64,000 bases of DNA. It comes from Acidobacteriota bacterium. GTDB taxonomy: Bacteria > Acidobacteriota > Blastocatellia > RBC074. The notes beneath the pieces are model-generated. The model made no database searches. It was not told the DNA's origin and worked only from the letters and a program-made list of their open reading frames with translations. Shown one piece after another: positions 1 to 9,678 of this stretch. Within the stretch, counting starts at the first letter, position 1. The number at the start of each line of letters is the position of its first letter. The translations under genes and the position numbers were made by a program. The stretch is from NCBI GenBank assembly GCA_018269055.1, contig JAFDVI010000020.1:514742-578741 (forward strand), given 5' to 3'.

Positions 1-470
1 TGAGAAACCAGGACGTAATCCACCAGCGAAGGCAGATATTGTTGGTAGCGCAAAAACTTTTGCTTCCGGTCAAACCATTCCGTTCGGTTGGACAAAACTT
101 CGATGATGACGGTTGGGTTGACCAGCACGTCTTGATACTCATCCAGATACTTTCGCTCTCCACAAACGACGACAAGGTCAGGATAAGAGTAAAGACCTTT
201 CGTGTTGGAACGCCATTTGGGCAAAGGGCCGCTGCGAACTTTTGTGTCTTTTGTGTAAGTGTGGCAATCCTTGCCTTTCAAATGCATGGCAATTTCCGCT
301 ATTAGATTCACACTGATGTCGCCGTGTTTCGGACTTTCGCCCGCCATCGCGTAAATCACCCCGTCCAGATATTCATGTCGCTCGTCGGCTTTGCGTTCGA
401 GCGTCAGATATTCTGATTCGGTGTAATGCGGTGCGGTTTCGATTTCAGTTTTTCGTTGTGCAAGTGCCAT
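1..470 (-). CDS. Uma2-family (DUF820) endonuclease-like protein, 3' end outside window
   Basis: The minus-strand frame opens with ATG at 468-470 and stays open to base 1, giving about 156 residues without a stop, so the C-terminus lies outside the window. Visible family features are the N-terminal [11 protein letters not shown] block, the [17 protein letters not shown] segment with its acidic residues, the PDLVVVCG strand and the [10 protein letters not shown] strand. These are typical of the Uma2/DUF820 group, which has a PD-(D/E)XK nuclease fold. Members are scattered in cyanobacteria and Acidobacteriota, often in many copies, and their role is unknown. A second copy lies at 25735-26199. 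No partner gene can be seen from this side. Confidence 0.85.
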   Translation of the reverse strand, partial: MALAQRKTEIETAPHYTESEYLTLERKADERHEYLDGVIYAMAGESPKHGDISVNLIAEIAMHLKGKDCHTYTKDTKVRSGPLPKWRSNTKGLYSYPDLVVVCGERKYLDEYQDVLVNPTVIIEVLSNRTEWFDRKQKFLRYQQYLPSLVDYVLVS

Positions 471-545
471 AACTGTTTTGTCCGGCGATCCAATTATATC
501 TTCTGGCGTGGCCTATGGCTTTTAAGAGAAAGAATTTCCGAAGAA

Positions 546-740
546 CGTCCCGGAGGGACGGCGAGAAAATAGCCCCGGATGCAATCCGGGGAACCAGGCC
601 AATACCCCCTCAAGCCCCGGCAGGGGCGATAGACAACTTGTCAGAAAAGCGATATCTGCCGCCCCTACTGGGGCTCGATTGCTTTGCCGACGATACCCAG
701 GGTTTCACCCTGGGCTAATTTCTTTTCACCCCTTCGGGGT
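546..740. repeat. Array of six short GC-rich hairpins (REP-like intergenic element)
   Basis: The non-coding stretch 471-827 holds a run of perfect small inverted repeats: 546-560 (cgtcccggagggacg), 573-591 (ccccggat/atccgggg, loop gca), 614-627 (gcccc/ggggc), 661-674 (gcccc/ggggc), 696-714 (cccaggg/ccctggg) and 728-740 (cccc/gggg, loop ttc). The third and fourth can also pair with each other (agcccc at 613-618 with ggggct at 670-675), making a larger stem. A short ORF crosses the array but its sequence is only the translated palindromes. This resembles REP-type repeat clusters. No transposase is adjacent. Confidence 0.7.
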
Positions 741-827
741 TCTGATCGGAAAATCATTTTCTTAACTTCAATAGTTTAACAATTCCTTGCCTGACAGTCG
801 CTTCTGGCAGAAAAGCAAACCCTGTAG

Positions 828-959
828 TTAGCGCAGCTCTCGTTCACGGAGCGATTCGCGCAGATCGGCCACCGCCTGATGGTTATGGGTGATTCCGTAA
901 AGGTCCAGGATCAGATCGAAGGCCGTGACGAAATATCCGCGCTCGTTTCGCTCTTCCAC
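828..959 (-). pseudogene. Small 43-codon frame, possible gene remnant
   Basis: A GTG at 957-959 opens a 43-codon frame ending with TAA at 828-830. The predicted peptide contains NERGYFVTAFDLILDLYG and a charged tail (LRESLRERELR), and reads like a helical protein C-terminus rather than random sequence. It lies in the same frame as, and just after, the stop of the nuclease-like gene that ends at 966. It could be a read-through extension of that gene, the 3' remnant of a lost gene, or chance. I do not recognise a family, and no strong ribosome-binding site precedes the GTG. Confidence 0.25.
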
Positions 960-965
960 TAGCTC

Positions 966-1928
966 TTATTTATCTTTCAAGATGCCAGTCTCGACCAAAG
1001 GTGACCTTGAGTATGACTGTATTGCAGCATCCAGTTCCCGAAGCTTTGTCCCCTCTAAGATCTTGATGATCTTTCCGCCTTTTGAAAATCGCAGATAGAG
1101 TCGGGAAAGTCTTGAAGTCAGCCACTCTGGAAGCCACGGACCGGCGAACTTCATTAGAAGGGGTGTCAGAGATTCAACTTTCTTTGGTTTTTCGCTTCCC
1201 CAACGCTCGTCGTAAGGCCCTTGAAACAGGCCCCGCGGTAGGGGAATGTCAGCATAAGGATTCTCGTACACTACCACCCTCAAAACAGTTTCGTTTATGT
1301 CGAAGCCTTCTGATTCTAGCTTCTGGATATAGTCCCAAGTGTCCACTGCTCCCTCTACGGCACTGAGTTTTTTCTGCCTGTGCTGTTTTCTTTCATCCAA
1401 TAGTGGCGAGAGCTTTATTTGTCCGATCGGGAATTTTTCAAGAACGATGACCGAGCTGAACTGGGTGCTACGCGGCTGCTTGTTCTTAAAGTCAATCATG
1501 TGCCCTGTCTGGAAACCACTGGGTTCACCGAAAAACTTATGCGTCAATTTGCCCTTATTGTTAGTGCCGTAGGTCAACGTCCCTAACATCGCACCTAGCA
1601 CAAACTCTGGCTTTAAAAAGACTGGTGCAGCGCTACCGTTGTAGAGGACTACAGAACAGGAGTATTCCTTGTAATCGTTCAACTGAGACCTGGACTTTTT
1701 CAACTTCGAGTGAATGCGATTGTAAGGATCAAACGCACCGCTAGAGATGTCGTCGCCTTCACTAAACTCTTTCACTTCAAAAAATATTTCTGAACCTTCA
1801 AAGAATATTCGGTTATCAAGTTTCTTACTTTTCCCAGCCGGAATCTTCGGTTGAGATTCAAAGACATAGCCGCGTTCAGTCAGATACTGATCGAAAAGCA
1901 GTTCGGACTCAGTTCTTTCCTCCGGCAT
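966..1928 (-). CDS. PD-(D/E)XK nuclease-like protein, 320 aa
   Basis: The start ATG at 1928 is preceded by AGAGGAAAACT, a good ribosome-binding site. The N-terminal 60 residues carry a plausible restriction-nuclease core: an acidic residue at D38, a strand IFFEGSEIFF, then E51-V52-K53 (FEVKEF), the spacing expected for a PD-(D/E)XK active site. The rest is mixed alpha/beta with no recognised domain and a basic C-terminus. There is no signal peptide or membrane segment. Codon use and surroundings (repeat array, Uma2 nuclease) suggest an accessory gene, possibly a solitary restriction or defence nuclease. Substrate and partners are unknown; the nuclease call rests on the short motif only. Confidence 0.55.
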   Translation of the reverse strand: MPEERTESELLFDQYLTERGYVFESQPKIPAGKSKKLDNRIFFEGSEIFFEVKEFSEGDDISSGAFDPYNRIHSKLKKSRSQLNDYKEYSCSVVLYNGSAAPVFLKPEFVLGAMLGTLTYGTNNKGKLTHKFFGEPSGFQTGHMIDFKNKQPRSTQFSSVIVLEKFPIGQIKLSPLLDERKQHRQKKLSAVEGAVDTWDYIQKLESEGFDINETVLRVVVYENPYADIPLPRGLFQGPYDERWGSEKPKKVESLTPLLMKFAGPWLPEWLTSRLSRLYLRFSKGGKIIKILEGTKLRELDAAIQSYSRSPLVETGILKDK

Positions 1929-2010
1929 AGTTTTCCTCTTTTAGCCCTATTTTTATTGCCGAGTCCGAAGGTTGCTCACACTCACCGTATCGCAATAGGT
2001 GAACGTTCCT

Positions 2011-3780
2011 TTACAGCCTCGGCGGAGCGGGTTTGATCGGTTTGTCCCAGGCGTGAGCGCCTTTGACCTTCAGTTTGCGTTTGTAGACTTTGTCGCCGCA
2101 GGTGGCAAACAGCGTGTCGTTGTCGGCTCCGCCAAAGCTGAGGTTAGAAATTCTACCGTTCGGAGTCGGAACGATGGCGTTGACGCGACCGGCTTGGTCG
2201 CAGATTTGAATGCCCATCTTGCTGGTGACGTACAGGCGTCCATCGCGATCTACGCGCATGCCGTCGGCTTGGCTGATGTCTACGGTGTCGGGAACGTGCA
2301 GCCAATAGTATTGCTGTTTGAATTGCACGGTGCCGTCGGCTTTCAGTTGATAGCTGTACACCCAGTGCGAACGGTAATCGTCTACGTAAAGCAGGGTTTG
2401 ATCGGGCGACAGCGTGACGCCGTTGGCGTATTTGATGCCCGTGTCTATGACTTTCTTTTCGCCGTTCGGTTTGATCAGCCAGACGTTGCTCTGTTCGACT
2501 GCTGGGACGTTTGGTTCGGTGACGTAAATGTTGCCGTTGTTGGCGACGACAATGTCGTTGCCGCGAATGCCTTCAGCGATGACGGTTGCTTTGCCAGCGG
2601 CGTCATACGCGACGATTTGCTGGATGCCGTTGACGGCGTACAGGCGGCCATCCGGGCCGAACGCTTGTCCGCTGGCGCGACTGGAATCGTTGACGAATTC
2701 GCTGACTTTGCCGTCTCGGCCAATTCTGAAAATCTTGTTGTTGTTTCCATCCGTGAAATAGACTTCGCCTTCGGCGTTGGCTGCGGGGCCTTCTGTAAAG
2801 CGGTGGCCTTCGCTGACAAGCTTCCAGCCTTCGCCGGGAAGCAGAACGGCATTGAGCGTATCGTTTTTGGTCGCGCCGGTTTTGACTGGCTCAGGCCAAT
2901 CTTTCCACAACCATTTGATCCCGTCGGGAAACAGCGCGGTACCATGGCGTCCGTTGTGCGAGCCTTCGCCCCAAACGTGTGTGACTTCGTAACCGGAGAA
3001 AATCAGCGACCGTTCCATCGCTTGATTCGCCATCCACCAATCGCCTCCGTAAATGTTCAAATCATTCGATCCGTCCTGCATAAAGATGCGAATCGGCTTG
3101 GCTTCAAATTTGCGAATTAGCGTCGAATAGTTATGGCCTCCGCGCAAACCGACGTAGGTGCCGATGGTGCTGAACACGCGGCTGAAGGCATCCGGGCGTT
3201 CCCAGGCAGCGGTGAAGGCGGCAATCGCCCCGCTCGAAGAGCCGCCGATGGCTCGGTCGTTGCCGCTTTTCGACAAACGAATCGGGCGGCCATCGCTGGC
3301 TGTTTTGGTTTCCACGTCCGGCAGAATTTCTTCCAGAATGAACCGCGCGTAATTATCGCCAAGCCCGTCGTATTCATAACTGCGATTGAATCGGTCGAGC
3401 GCGGTCGCGCCATCCGCTGCCAGCACTTTTCCGTGCATGACAAATACGCCGATGGTCACGGGCATTTCCTTTTTGTGAATCAGGTTGTCGAACACCACGG
3501 GCGCGTTCCATTGAATGCCGTCTTGATTGACGTACACGCACGCCGGTTTGTCCGGCGAATACTGTTTGGGAATGTAAACCCAATACTCGCGCCAGGTGCC
3601 GGGGAAGATTTTGGATTTGTCGTAAGTGAACTTGAGCACTTCGCCTTTGGGCACGCCGGGTTGTTCAACAGAATCGGGGTGCGGCGGATAGCTTTCTTGT
3701 TGGGCTGGCGGTTGCGCCAACGCCGCTGACACTGTCAGAAATGAAAATACAAGCGTGAGCAAAGCGCGAGTGGGTCTCAT
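2011..3780 (-). CDS. Secreted esterase (Fes/D-family) fused to SMP-30/gluconolactonase-type propeller, 589 aa
   Basis: A signal peptide covers residues 1-22 (cleavage after AALA). Residues about 45-300 form an alpha/beta-hydrolase of the putative-esterase family: the nucleophile elbow is GGSSSGAIA (S182 in a G-S-S-S-G context), an acidic residue falls in QDGSND, and the histidine in GEGSHNGRH (about 276). Residues about 312-589 are an SMP-30/gluconolactonase/LRE-like six-bladed propeller with FTEGPAANAEGEVYFTD as first blade and DGMRVDRDGRLYVTS later. The protein probably acts in the periplasm on sugar esters and lactones. This two-domain order occurs in Acidobacteriota and Planctomycetes. 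Substrate unknown; the gene looks monocistronic. Confidence 0.85.
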   Translation of the reverse strand: MRPTRALLTLVFSFLTVSAALAQPPAQQESYPPHPDSVEQPGVPKGEVLKFTYDKSKIFPGTWREYWVYIPKQYSPDKPACVYVNQDGIQWNAPVVFDNLIHKKEMPVTIGVFVMHGKVLAADGATALDRFNRSYEYDGLGDNYARFILEEILPDVETKTASDGRPIRLSKSGNDRAIGGSSSGAIAAFTAAWERPDAFSRVFSTIGTYVGLRGGHNYSTLIRKFEAKPIRIFMQDGSNDLNIYGGDWWMANQAMERSLIFSGYEVTHVWGEGSHNGRHGTALFPDGIKWLWKDWPEPVKTGATKNDTLNAVLLPGEGWKLVSEGHRFTEGPAANAEGEVYFTDGNNNKIFRIGRDGKVSEFVNDSSRASGQAFGPDGRLYAVNGIQQIVAYDAAGKATVIAEGIRGNDIVVANNGNIYVTEPNVPAVEQSNVWLIKPNGEKKVIDTGIKYANGVTLSPDQTLLYVDDYRSHWVYSYQLKADGTVQFKQQYYWLHVPDTVDISQADGMRVDRDGRLYVTSKMGIQICDQAGRVNAIVPTPNGRISNLSFGGADNDTLFATCGDKVYKRKLKVKGAHAWDKPIKPAPPRL

Positions 3781-3962
3781 AGCAATTCGTTTGTCCTTTT
3801 TTGATTGGAATGGTGAATTCCAGTCCGCTGCCGGAATGGATTTGTTGAGGTGTGAATGGTAAAAGAAATCCGGCGTAACGGCTAGAGCGACGGCTGCAAC
3901 ATCACGAAAAATTGAAGAAAGGGAATTCGGTCGTTATGGCTTACGGGTTATCTGCAGAGGCT

Positions 3963-6900
3963 TTAATCGCTGGCGGCAGCGAATTGTTGGTGAGTAGTGG
4001 CCATCGGTAACGTGATTTGGAAAAGAGCGCCTTCGCCAAGCTGGCTTTCGACGGTGATGTGGCCGCCGTGATCGCGGATGATGCCGTAACTGACAGCCAA
4101 GCCCAATCCGGTGCCTTTACCGATTTGTTTGGTGGTGAAAAACGGGTCGTAGATTTTGGCCAGATGTTCAGGCGCGATGCCCAGTCCTGTATCGCGGAAA
4201 CGGATGAGGATCGAATCAATGTCGGATTCCGTGGCAATTTCCAACCGTCCGCCCTGCGGCATGGCGTCGCGCGCGTTCAGGATCAGGTTCATGAACACCT
4301 GTTGGAGTTTGGCGGCGTTGCCCGGCGCGGACGGCAATCCTGGGCAATAATTGCGAACGACTTCGATTTCGGTGTTGCGAAGCTGCGCTTCGAGTAACTG
4401 AATCGTGTCATCCAGCACGCGATTCAAATCCACGGGCACAAGCCGGGAATCGCTGACGCGCGAAAAATTGAGCAGGTTGTTGACAATCGAAGAGGCACGC
4501 GAAGTTTGGCGATGAATCTTTTCCAGCAACTGATGGCGCGGATCGGTGTCTGGAATTTGCTGCATCAACATTTGCGAATATGACGAAATTCCCGTCAACG
4601 GCGTGTTGACTTCGTGCGCGACGCCTGCGGCGAGCAATCCAATGGAGGAAAGTTTGTCGGATTGCTGCAATTGTTCTTCCAGGCGGATGCGCTCGGTGAC
4701 GTCTTCGATGGCGACCAATGTTCCCTCGATTTGAGAAGTTTTGCTCTGCAGCGGCGCCAGCGACAGGTTGAGCGTCAGATCGCGACCATCGGCGGAACGC
4801 GCGCGGAACTTATAAATGGTGACAGGTTCGCCGGGAGCCGCATTGGAAAACGGATTGGTTTTGTGCGAACCATTCGTTCCGTTTATCCCATTGGTTGTGG
4901 GAACGCCGTTCGCTCCATTTGTCAGGCTATTGGGTTGAACAGATTGCCATTCGCTGCGAGCCATCAATTCACGCAACGCGCGCAGCATTTCGGTATCGAA
5001 AACTTCGGTGATGCGGCGGTTGATGGTTTGGTCGCGGCGCAACCCGTAAATTTCTTCCAGCGCTCCGTTCCAGTTGGTGATACGCCCGGAAAGATTGATG
5101 ACCATCACGCCGACGTTGATGGATTCGATGATGTTTTCGTTGAATTCTTTCAGGCGGGCCAGTTCTTTGGCGCGTGTGGCTTGTTCTTCCAGCAGCAAGG
5201 CGTTTTCAATCGCCACGGCAACGTAGCCGGAAATCGCCCGCAGCAAGTCGGTGTCTTCCGATGAAAGCAGCGCGCCATCGGTTGGGCGTCCCAGCGCGAT
5301 CACGGCCACAATTCTCGACCGCGAACCGCAAGGCACAAAGTAACTGAACATCCTCCGCGTCAGGGATTCGACCGGAGTGATCAATCGCCCGGTGGCGGCT
5401 TGTTCTTCGGCGTCCGTGCTTTCAACACGAACAATGCCTGAACTGCCCAGGCGGTCGCGCAAAATGGATGAGAACTCTGCGGGGAGGGCAAGTTCACGAT
5501 CCAGGCCTTCTGCACGAGCGACGCGGAAGCCGGAAGATTCTTGTTTGTCTTCGACAAAAATGGCCAATCGCTCGACGGTGAAGACCTCTTTCAAACGCCA
5601 CATCAAACTGTCGAGCAGTGGATCAAGCTCCGTCGTCGAAGCCAGCGTGCGGCCAAAATCCTGCAATGTGACTCGGTAATCGTATTTTTCGCCGTAAAAG
5701 ATTCGGTCAATGCGTTCCTGCAACCAGTTTTTGACCGGCGCAAACAACATGGCCAGAACCGACATGGCAATGGCGGCGATCAGCAAGGTCGCCTCCTGCG
5801 ACAATTGGGAACGCAAAAATTCGTAACTGACGGCCATCACCGTTCCGAACAACGCCGCGACAGACAGCGTGGCGATGATATATGCGAACGAACGTCGCAT
5901 CACCACATCTACATCCGTCAACCGGAAGCGGGCGATGGAATACCCAAAAGTCAGCGGAATCAGCGACAGCGGCAATAACGAAATCAGTTCCAGGGAAGCC
6001 GAGACTGCCGGTTCGGTGAAAAACGACGGAACGTAAAACGAAGCAAACAGCGCCGACGCGATGCTCATTCCCCACATCACCCATTTCAACTGCTGGCGCA
6101 CGACGATGTTATGGGTTTGCCGGTAAGTCCGAATCAGCATGGCTGCGCTGGCAAGAAGCGAGACGGCGAAGAGCAGAAGCTCGAACTTCGACATCCAATT
6201 TCTGGCATTCTGCGCCGAAATCGGAAGCAGGTTTCGCAATGTGGCAAACCTGATCCATGTTTCAGCCGCGATCAGCACCACCGAAGGAGCATACAGCGCA
6301 GCCAGCAGCCAACGTTGTCGGGAAACCGGTTGCGGTCGCGACGGATAAATCGCGGCGAAGTGCACCAACATCGGCGCCAACAGAATCAACGCAAGGTAAT
6401 CGGCAAAGTCTATGGCTTTGTCGAATTGCATGCGCATTTCTTCAGTCGGACTGAAGAAATGAACCACAAACGCCAGCAGGCAAAGCAGGAAGAAATGCGT
6501 GACGTGAGGGGCGCGTCCCTGCCGCAGCAAAAAATAAATTCCAATGGCCAGATAAATCAGCCCGACCAGCGCCAAATACAAACCGCGCAGCAAATGCGTC
6601 GGACGCGCCTGCAATTTCAGGTCAGCGACGCCTTCGCGCATGACGGTTTCTCCCGAATCGTTTCGCTTTTCGATCCAGTAACTCAGCGATGGAGAGTTAT
6701 CGTCTTTGGCGCGATCTTTGGCGAGGTCCAGGTAGATTTGAACGTGCTGGGCTTTGGTGACTTCTTCAAAATCATCGCTGCCGCCGGTGGGGCTGATTCC
6801 GATCAAAACATCGCCGCGTCGAATGCTTTCTTTTGAAGCGGGGCCGCCGGGTTCAATGTGGTCGGCGACAACACCGAGTTCCTGGTCGTCTCGCCAGACG

Positions 6901-7037
6901 ACGCCGTCTGTCAGCACGATCTTCTGATTCAATCGGTCGCGCAAGTTGAACGCGCCAGTGGCCAGCGCCAGCAAGGCGATGAATAGCAGCAGCAGTGTGC
7001 GTGTCGTAACTCGAGTTGTGCTGGGTTGTGAAGTCAC
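3963..7037 (-). CDS. Large membrane histidine kinase: PDZ - multi-TM - GAF - PAS - HisKA - HATPase, 1024 aa
   Basis: In order: an N-terminal membrane anchor (about 13-30), a PDZ-like segment (about 42-120, with [21 protein letters not shown]), a block of hydrophobic helices (about 150-400), a GAF domain (about 470-620), a PAS domain (about 635-785), HisKA with phospho-acceptor H808 in [12 protein letters not shown], and an HATPase domain with the N box [17 protein letters not shown] and [14 protein letters not shown] run rich in Asn-Gly (703-732) interrupts the PAS domain. All catalytic motifs are present, so the kinase should be active. No response regulator lies next to it, so it is an orphan and its partner cannot be named. 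The PDZ suggests sensing of periplasmic peptides or protein ends (inference). Confidence 0.9.
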   Translation of the reverse strand: MTSQPSTTRVTTRTLLLLFIALLALATGAFNLRDRLNQKIVLTDGVVWRDDQELGVVADHIEPGGPASKESIRRGDVLIGISPTGGSDDFEEVTKAQHVQIYLDLAKDRAKDDNSPSLSYWIEKRNDSGETVMREGVADLKLQARPTHLLRGLYLALVGLIYLAIGIYFLLRQGRAPHVTHFFLLCLLAFVVHFFSPTEEMRMQFDKAIDFADYLALILLAPMLVHFAAIYPSRPQPVSRQRWLLAALYAPSVVLIAAETWIRFATLRNLLPISAQNARNWMSKFELLLFAVSLLASAAMLIRTYRQTHNIVVRQQLKWVMWGMSIASALFASFYVPSFFTEPAVSASLELISLLPLSLIPLTFGYSIARFRLTDVDVVMRRSFAYIIATLSVAALFGTVMAVSYEFLRSQLSQEATLLIAAIAMSVLAMLFAPVKNWLQERIDRIFYGEKYDYRVTLQDFGRTLASTTELDPLLDSLMWRLKEVFTVERLAIFVEDKQESSGFRVARAEGLDRELALPAEFSSILRDRLGSSGIVRVESTDAEEQAATGRLITPVESLTRRMFSYFVPCGSRSRIVAVIALGRPTDGALLSSEDTDLLRAISGYVAVAIENALLLEEQATRAKELARLKEFNENIIESINVGVMVINLSGRITNWNGALEEIYGLRRDQTINRRITEVFDTEMLRALRELMARSEWQSVQPNSLTNGANGVPTTNGINGTNGSHKTNPFSNAAPGEPVTIYKFRARSADGRDLTLNLSLAPLQSKTSQIEGTLVAIEDVTERIRLEEQLQQSDKLSSIGLLAAGVAHEVNTPLTGISSYSQMLMQQIPDTDPRHQLLEKIHRQTSRASSIVNNLLNFSRVSDSRLVPVDLNRVLDDTIQLLEAQLRNTEIEVVRNYCPGLPSAPGNAAKLQQVFMNLILNARDAMPQGGRLEIATESDIDSILIRFRDTGLGIAPEHLAKIYDPFFTTKQIGKGTGLGLAVSYGIIRDHGGHITVESQLGEGALFQITLPMATTHQQFAAASD

Positions 7038-7117
7038 GCTGTTTATTTAATCTTTCTGTATTTGTCCCAGCAAAGCTAGCTTGAAGGCCGTCCTGAAGGC
7101 CTCAATGTATCCAAAAA

Positions 7118-8947
7118 TTACCAACGAAAGGCGAAACCTCCGCGAACCGAGCGACGGGATCGGGTGGCGACAATTTGAATTGTGCCGTCATCCGTTCCGG
7201 TGGCTTGATCCAACAGATTACGGGCGTCTACAACGGCTTGCCAGCGGACAGGCAAACCGAAGTTTGGCAAATCCTGCGTCACATAAATGTTGATGTTTGG
7301 ATCGTACACGCTCATCTGACCGGCGAAAGGATCAATTGCGAAGACAACCGCCGACGGAGACAAGCGAATCACGGTCGAAATACGCGTGCCTGTTCGATGC
7401 CTGAAATCCAGATCAAGCCGCGCCGCCGCAACCTGAAAGAATCCGCTTCTGAACAAACGCGCCGGGGTGACGGTGTCCAATCCTTCATTGCTGAACCGTT
7501 CGGCTCGGCCAGCGCTGTACCCAACCGAAGCCGAAACGTAATCGTTGAACCGTCGGTTGTACATGGCTCTCAAACCGCGCGAAGCGCCGTTCATCGCCGT
7601 CACATGGTTGGCAACCTGCTGAAAGGTTTGCTGCGTTTCCGGCGACGCTTCCAGTGGCAATGCCAGCACGCCGACGCCGTGGCCGGAAATCAAATCATAA
7701 AACGCCGAAGCTTCCACCGATGAATTGCCATCGCCGAAGACGCGTTCAATGCCGGATTCAAATCGTTGGCTGCGGTCAAGGATGGGCGAGTTCGCAAATG
7801 CAATTTCACTCGTTGATGTGGCGAACGAGGCTTGCAGGTTTTCGGTGTCCAAACTTTCGGGCGATTGGTTTTGGTGATCCGTACCCGGCGTAACTGCCGC
7901 TTTGATTCGCAACCGCGAGGTTGGCGAATACTGCACGGCAAAGCGCGGCAGGATGCTGTCATGCTGGCTGGTGGCCGAACCGACAAACCGCGAATAATCA
8001 AACCCGTAAATCAATAGCAATGGTTGAAACACCTGCGAAGAAACCGTTGTCGAAAACGAAAGCTGATCCAAGGAATCGGCGGCTTTGGTGATTTGATTAT
8101 TTAACAACAAAGCTCCGTTGGTGTTCCACAGCGGGTCATTCGCGCCGTCCGGTTGCCGCGTCATTTTTCTGGAAAGCGCGACCTGGCCGTATCCGACTGC
8201 GGCGGTAACTTGATGTTTGTCACTCGGACGGAAGGTGGCAATTGCAGAAACACGCTGCGGCGCAAATTGCCCCACACCGCGCTGGCCGATCAACGCCATT
8301 TCAAAACCATTGCCAAAAGAACCTGAAACCGCAAAGTTCGTCCCAAAAAAACTGGCGTCGGGATAACCGCCAGGCGAAGCAGAACCGACAGCGACAAATT
8401 GCGCGACTCCGTGAACTACCGGGCGTTCCGACCCTTGTTTTGCCTGTAAAGCTGTTTCTGGATCCAGGTCAACCACGTCATCTGCTTCCTGGGTCAGGTT
8501 CATGGCATGACGCGGAGCGCCGCGAGCGATCCAACGATAATCATCGCTATCGCCTCGGCGTTGAACCAGTGTGTCGTCACGTTTGAGATTGAAATTTTGA
8601 GTCACGTGGGCAGGACGATCCAATACCACATTGGTAATGCGCGGAATGAAGCCTTCGGCAAATGCGCGCAAACGATAACTGCCCGGCGCAACGCCGGCGG
8701 AAAAACGTCCTTTTGCATCGGTGCTGACGCGCTTGATTTCTTTGCCGCGGTGCCTGGATTCCAAAAGCGCCACGATCGCGCCCGAAAGCGGGGTGCCACG
8801 TTCGTCTTTTACGGTTCCGGAAATAAAGGCAAAAGTCGGAGCGGCTTCGACCGTGCCGATTGACCGGTCGCCGCCTTCCGAAGCAGGGGCTGCGGCAAGC
8901 GATCCCAACACGCAACCCACTAACAAGGCCTGCAAAGCTTTCTTCAT
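7118..8947 (-). CDS. Outer-membrane protein with N-terminal carboxypeptidase regulatory-like domain, 609 aa
   Basis: I place the start at the ATG 8945-8947, which follows AAAGGCGGG at good spacing; the TTG at 8968 only adds seven residues made from that Shine-Dalgarno. A signal peptide ([10 protein letters not shown]..., about 1-24) precedes a carboxypeptidase regulatory-like Ig fold at about 42-122 ([20 protein letters not shown] through [12 protein letters not shown]). The remainder is rich in alternating polar/hydrophobic strands and ends in a terminal aromatic (FAFRW), as expected of an outer-membrane beta-barrel. It resembles the Acidobacteriota TonB-receptor-like (Oar-like) proteins but is short and has no clear plug domain. 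Ligand unknown. A minus-strand promoter at 9074-9103 fits it. Confidence 0.75.
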   Translation of the reverse strand: MKKALQALLVGCVLGSLAAAPASEGGDRSIGTVEAAPTFAFISGTVKDERGTPLSGAIVALLESRHRGKEIKRVSTDAKGRFSAGVAPGSYRLRAFAEGFIPRITNVVLDRPAHVTQNFNLKRDDTLVQRRGDSDDYRWIARGAPRHAMNLTQEADDVVDLDPETALQAKQGSERPVVHGVAQFVAVGSASPGGYPDASFFGTNFAVSGSFGNGFEMALIGQRGVGQFAPQRVSAIATFRPSDKHQVTAAVGYGQVALSRKMTRQPDGANDPLWNTNGALLLNNQITKAADSLDQLSFSTTVSSQVFQPLLLIYGFDYSRFVGSATSQHDSILPRFAVQYSPTSRLRIKAAVTPGTDHQNQSPESLDTENLQASFATSTSEIAFANSPILDRSQRFESGIERVFGDGNSSVEASAFYDLISGHGVGVLALPLEASPETQQTFQQVANHVTAMNGASRGLRAMYNRRFNDYVSASVGYSAGRAERFSNEGLDTVTPARLFRSGFFQVAAARLDLDFRHRTGTRISTVIRLSPSAVVFAIDPFAGQMSVYDPNINIYVTQDLPNFGLPVRWQAVVDARNLLDQATGTDDGTIQIVATRSRRSVRGGFAFRW

Positions 8948-9073
8948 AACTATCAGCCCGCCTTTCAATCACTGCCGATGAAACGGCAATTGGCAAAGGG
9001 GAAAGCACCAACTTTTTCGATAAATCCCAGCCACGGATTGTCTGGTGATTTTTGAACGTTTATCTGTGGCGGA

Positions 9074-9103
9074 ATTGTCGAGTATTTGTGGATAAAGTGT
9101 CAA
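9074..9103 (-). promoter_or_regulatory. Sigma70-like promoter for the outer-membrane protein gene
   Basis: Read on the minus strand, TTGACA (9098-9103) is followed after 18 bases by GACAAT (9074-9079), four of six matches to the -10 consensus. It lies about 127 bases upstream of the start at 8947 and points towards it. It is divergent from the better promoter at 9131-9159. Confidence 0.5.
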
Positions 9104-9130
9104 ACAATCCGCAGGCCTTTGATAAATCGC

Positions 9131-9159
9131 TTGACACATTCCAAAACGGGGGGTAGATT
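9131..9159 (+). promoter_or_regulatory. Strong sigma70-like promoter pointing towards galU
   Basis: TTGACA at 9131-9136 (perfect -35), a 17-base spacer, and TAGATT at 9154-9159 as -10. Transcription would start near 9166, about 510 bases before the galU start, so it would make either a long leader or a separate small RNA. Confidence 0.6.
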
Positions 9160-9678
9160 CCGCGCCAACCTCATATTACGAAGCAACGAACTTCGACATC
9201 ATCAACGCTTCTCACTGGCATCGGATCAAGCGTTATTTAATCAATAAAAACGTCTCGCCCCTGTTTGCTCCAAGCATTGTCTTTCCGTGGGAGTGCGCCT
9301 GCTGGCGTAGCGATATCAATCTAAACAATCTGTCTTCATAACATTTTCTTCGTGATGGCACTGTGCCCACGAAACTTGTCTCGCCCTTTTCGGCGAGGTT
9401 TGGATAGAATTATGCGCTTCCTGCCCACCCTGAACACCTCCAAAACACCAGACTGCCAAAGAGCAGCTCTTCACATTACTGACTGACAACCTACTGAACA
9501 CCCACCAAACCAACAACCGCCTATCTGAAACCAACTGGTTTCAGATAGGCGGCCCCGCATTTGGGCAACGCCGGAAAAGCCCTGAAAAGTCTATTGTTGA
9601 GAACAGCGATGGCTCAATGATAAGGTGGGCGCTCGAAGGAAATCCCCGTGCCAATTTACCCAGAATGGAGTTTAGCAA
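9160..9678 (+). other. Long untranslated region before galU, possible non-coding RNA or leader
   Basis: About 510 bases lie between the promoter at 9131-9159 and galU. I find no convincing gene: the best plus-strand frame (9355-9486, 43 codons, ATG) lacks a Shine-Dalgarno and the minus-strand frames look random. There is a local stem ctcgcc/ggcgag near 9385, a partial copy of the GCAGGCG-type repeat near 9290-9310 and the 16-bp perfect hairpin at 9517-9552. I looked for hallmarks of tmRNA, RNase P RNA and SRP RNA and did not find them, so identity stays open. Confidence 0.35.
9517..9552. terminator. Perfect 16-bp hairpin with 4-base loop upstream of galU
   Basis: The arms 9517-9532 and 9537-9552 are perfectly complementary (ccgcctatctgaaacc / ggtttcagataggcgg) around the loop aact. 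No T-run follows on the plus strand; on the minus strand a modest T-rich stretch follows. It may be an attenuator or RNA end for transcripts from 9166, or a regulator-binding palindrome. Confidence 0.45.

Noticed and set aside
515..718. 67-codon ORF across the hairpin array
   Set aside because: Its peptide is only the translation of palindromes (PPQAPAGAID, LPPLLGL) and it lacks a ribosome site.
1999..3120. Long plus-strand ORF (373 codons) opposite the esterase/SMP-30 gene
   Set aside because: It is the antisense shadow of a clear gene, has no ribosome site, and its Val/Phe/Asp-rich sequence is typical of reversed GC-biased codons.
9316..9534. Minus-strand ORF (72 codons) before galU
   Set aside because: Cys/Trp-rich chance frame within the probable leader or non-coding RNA region; no Shine-Dalgarno.
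9160..9560. Possible RNase P RNA, tmRNA or SRP RNA by length and position
   Set aside because: I searched by eye for GAGGAAAGTC-type, tRNA-like 3' end and GGAAGGAAGCA-type signatures on both strands and found none.
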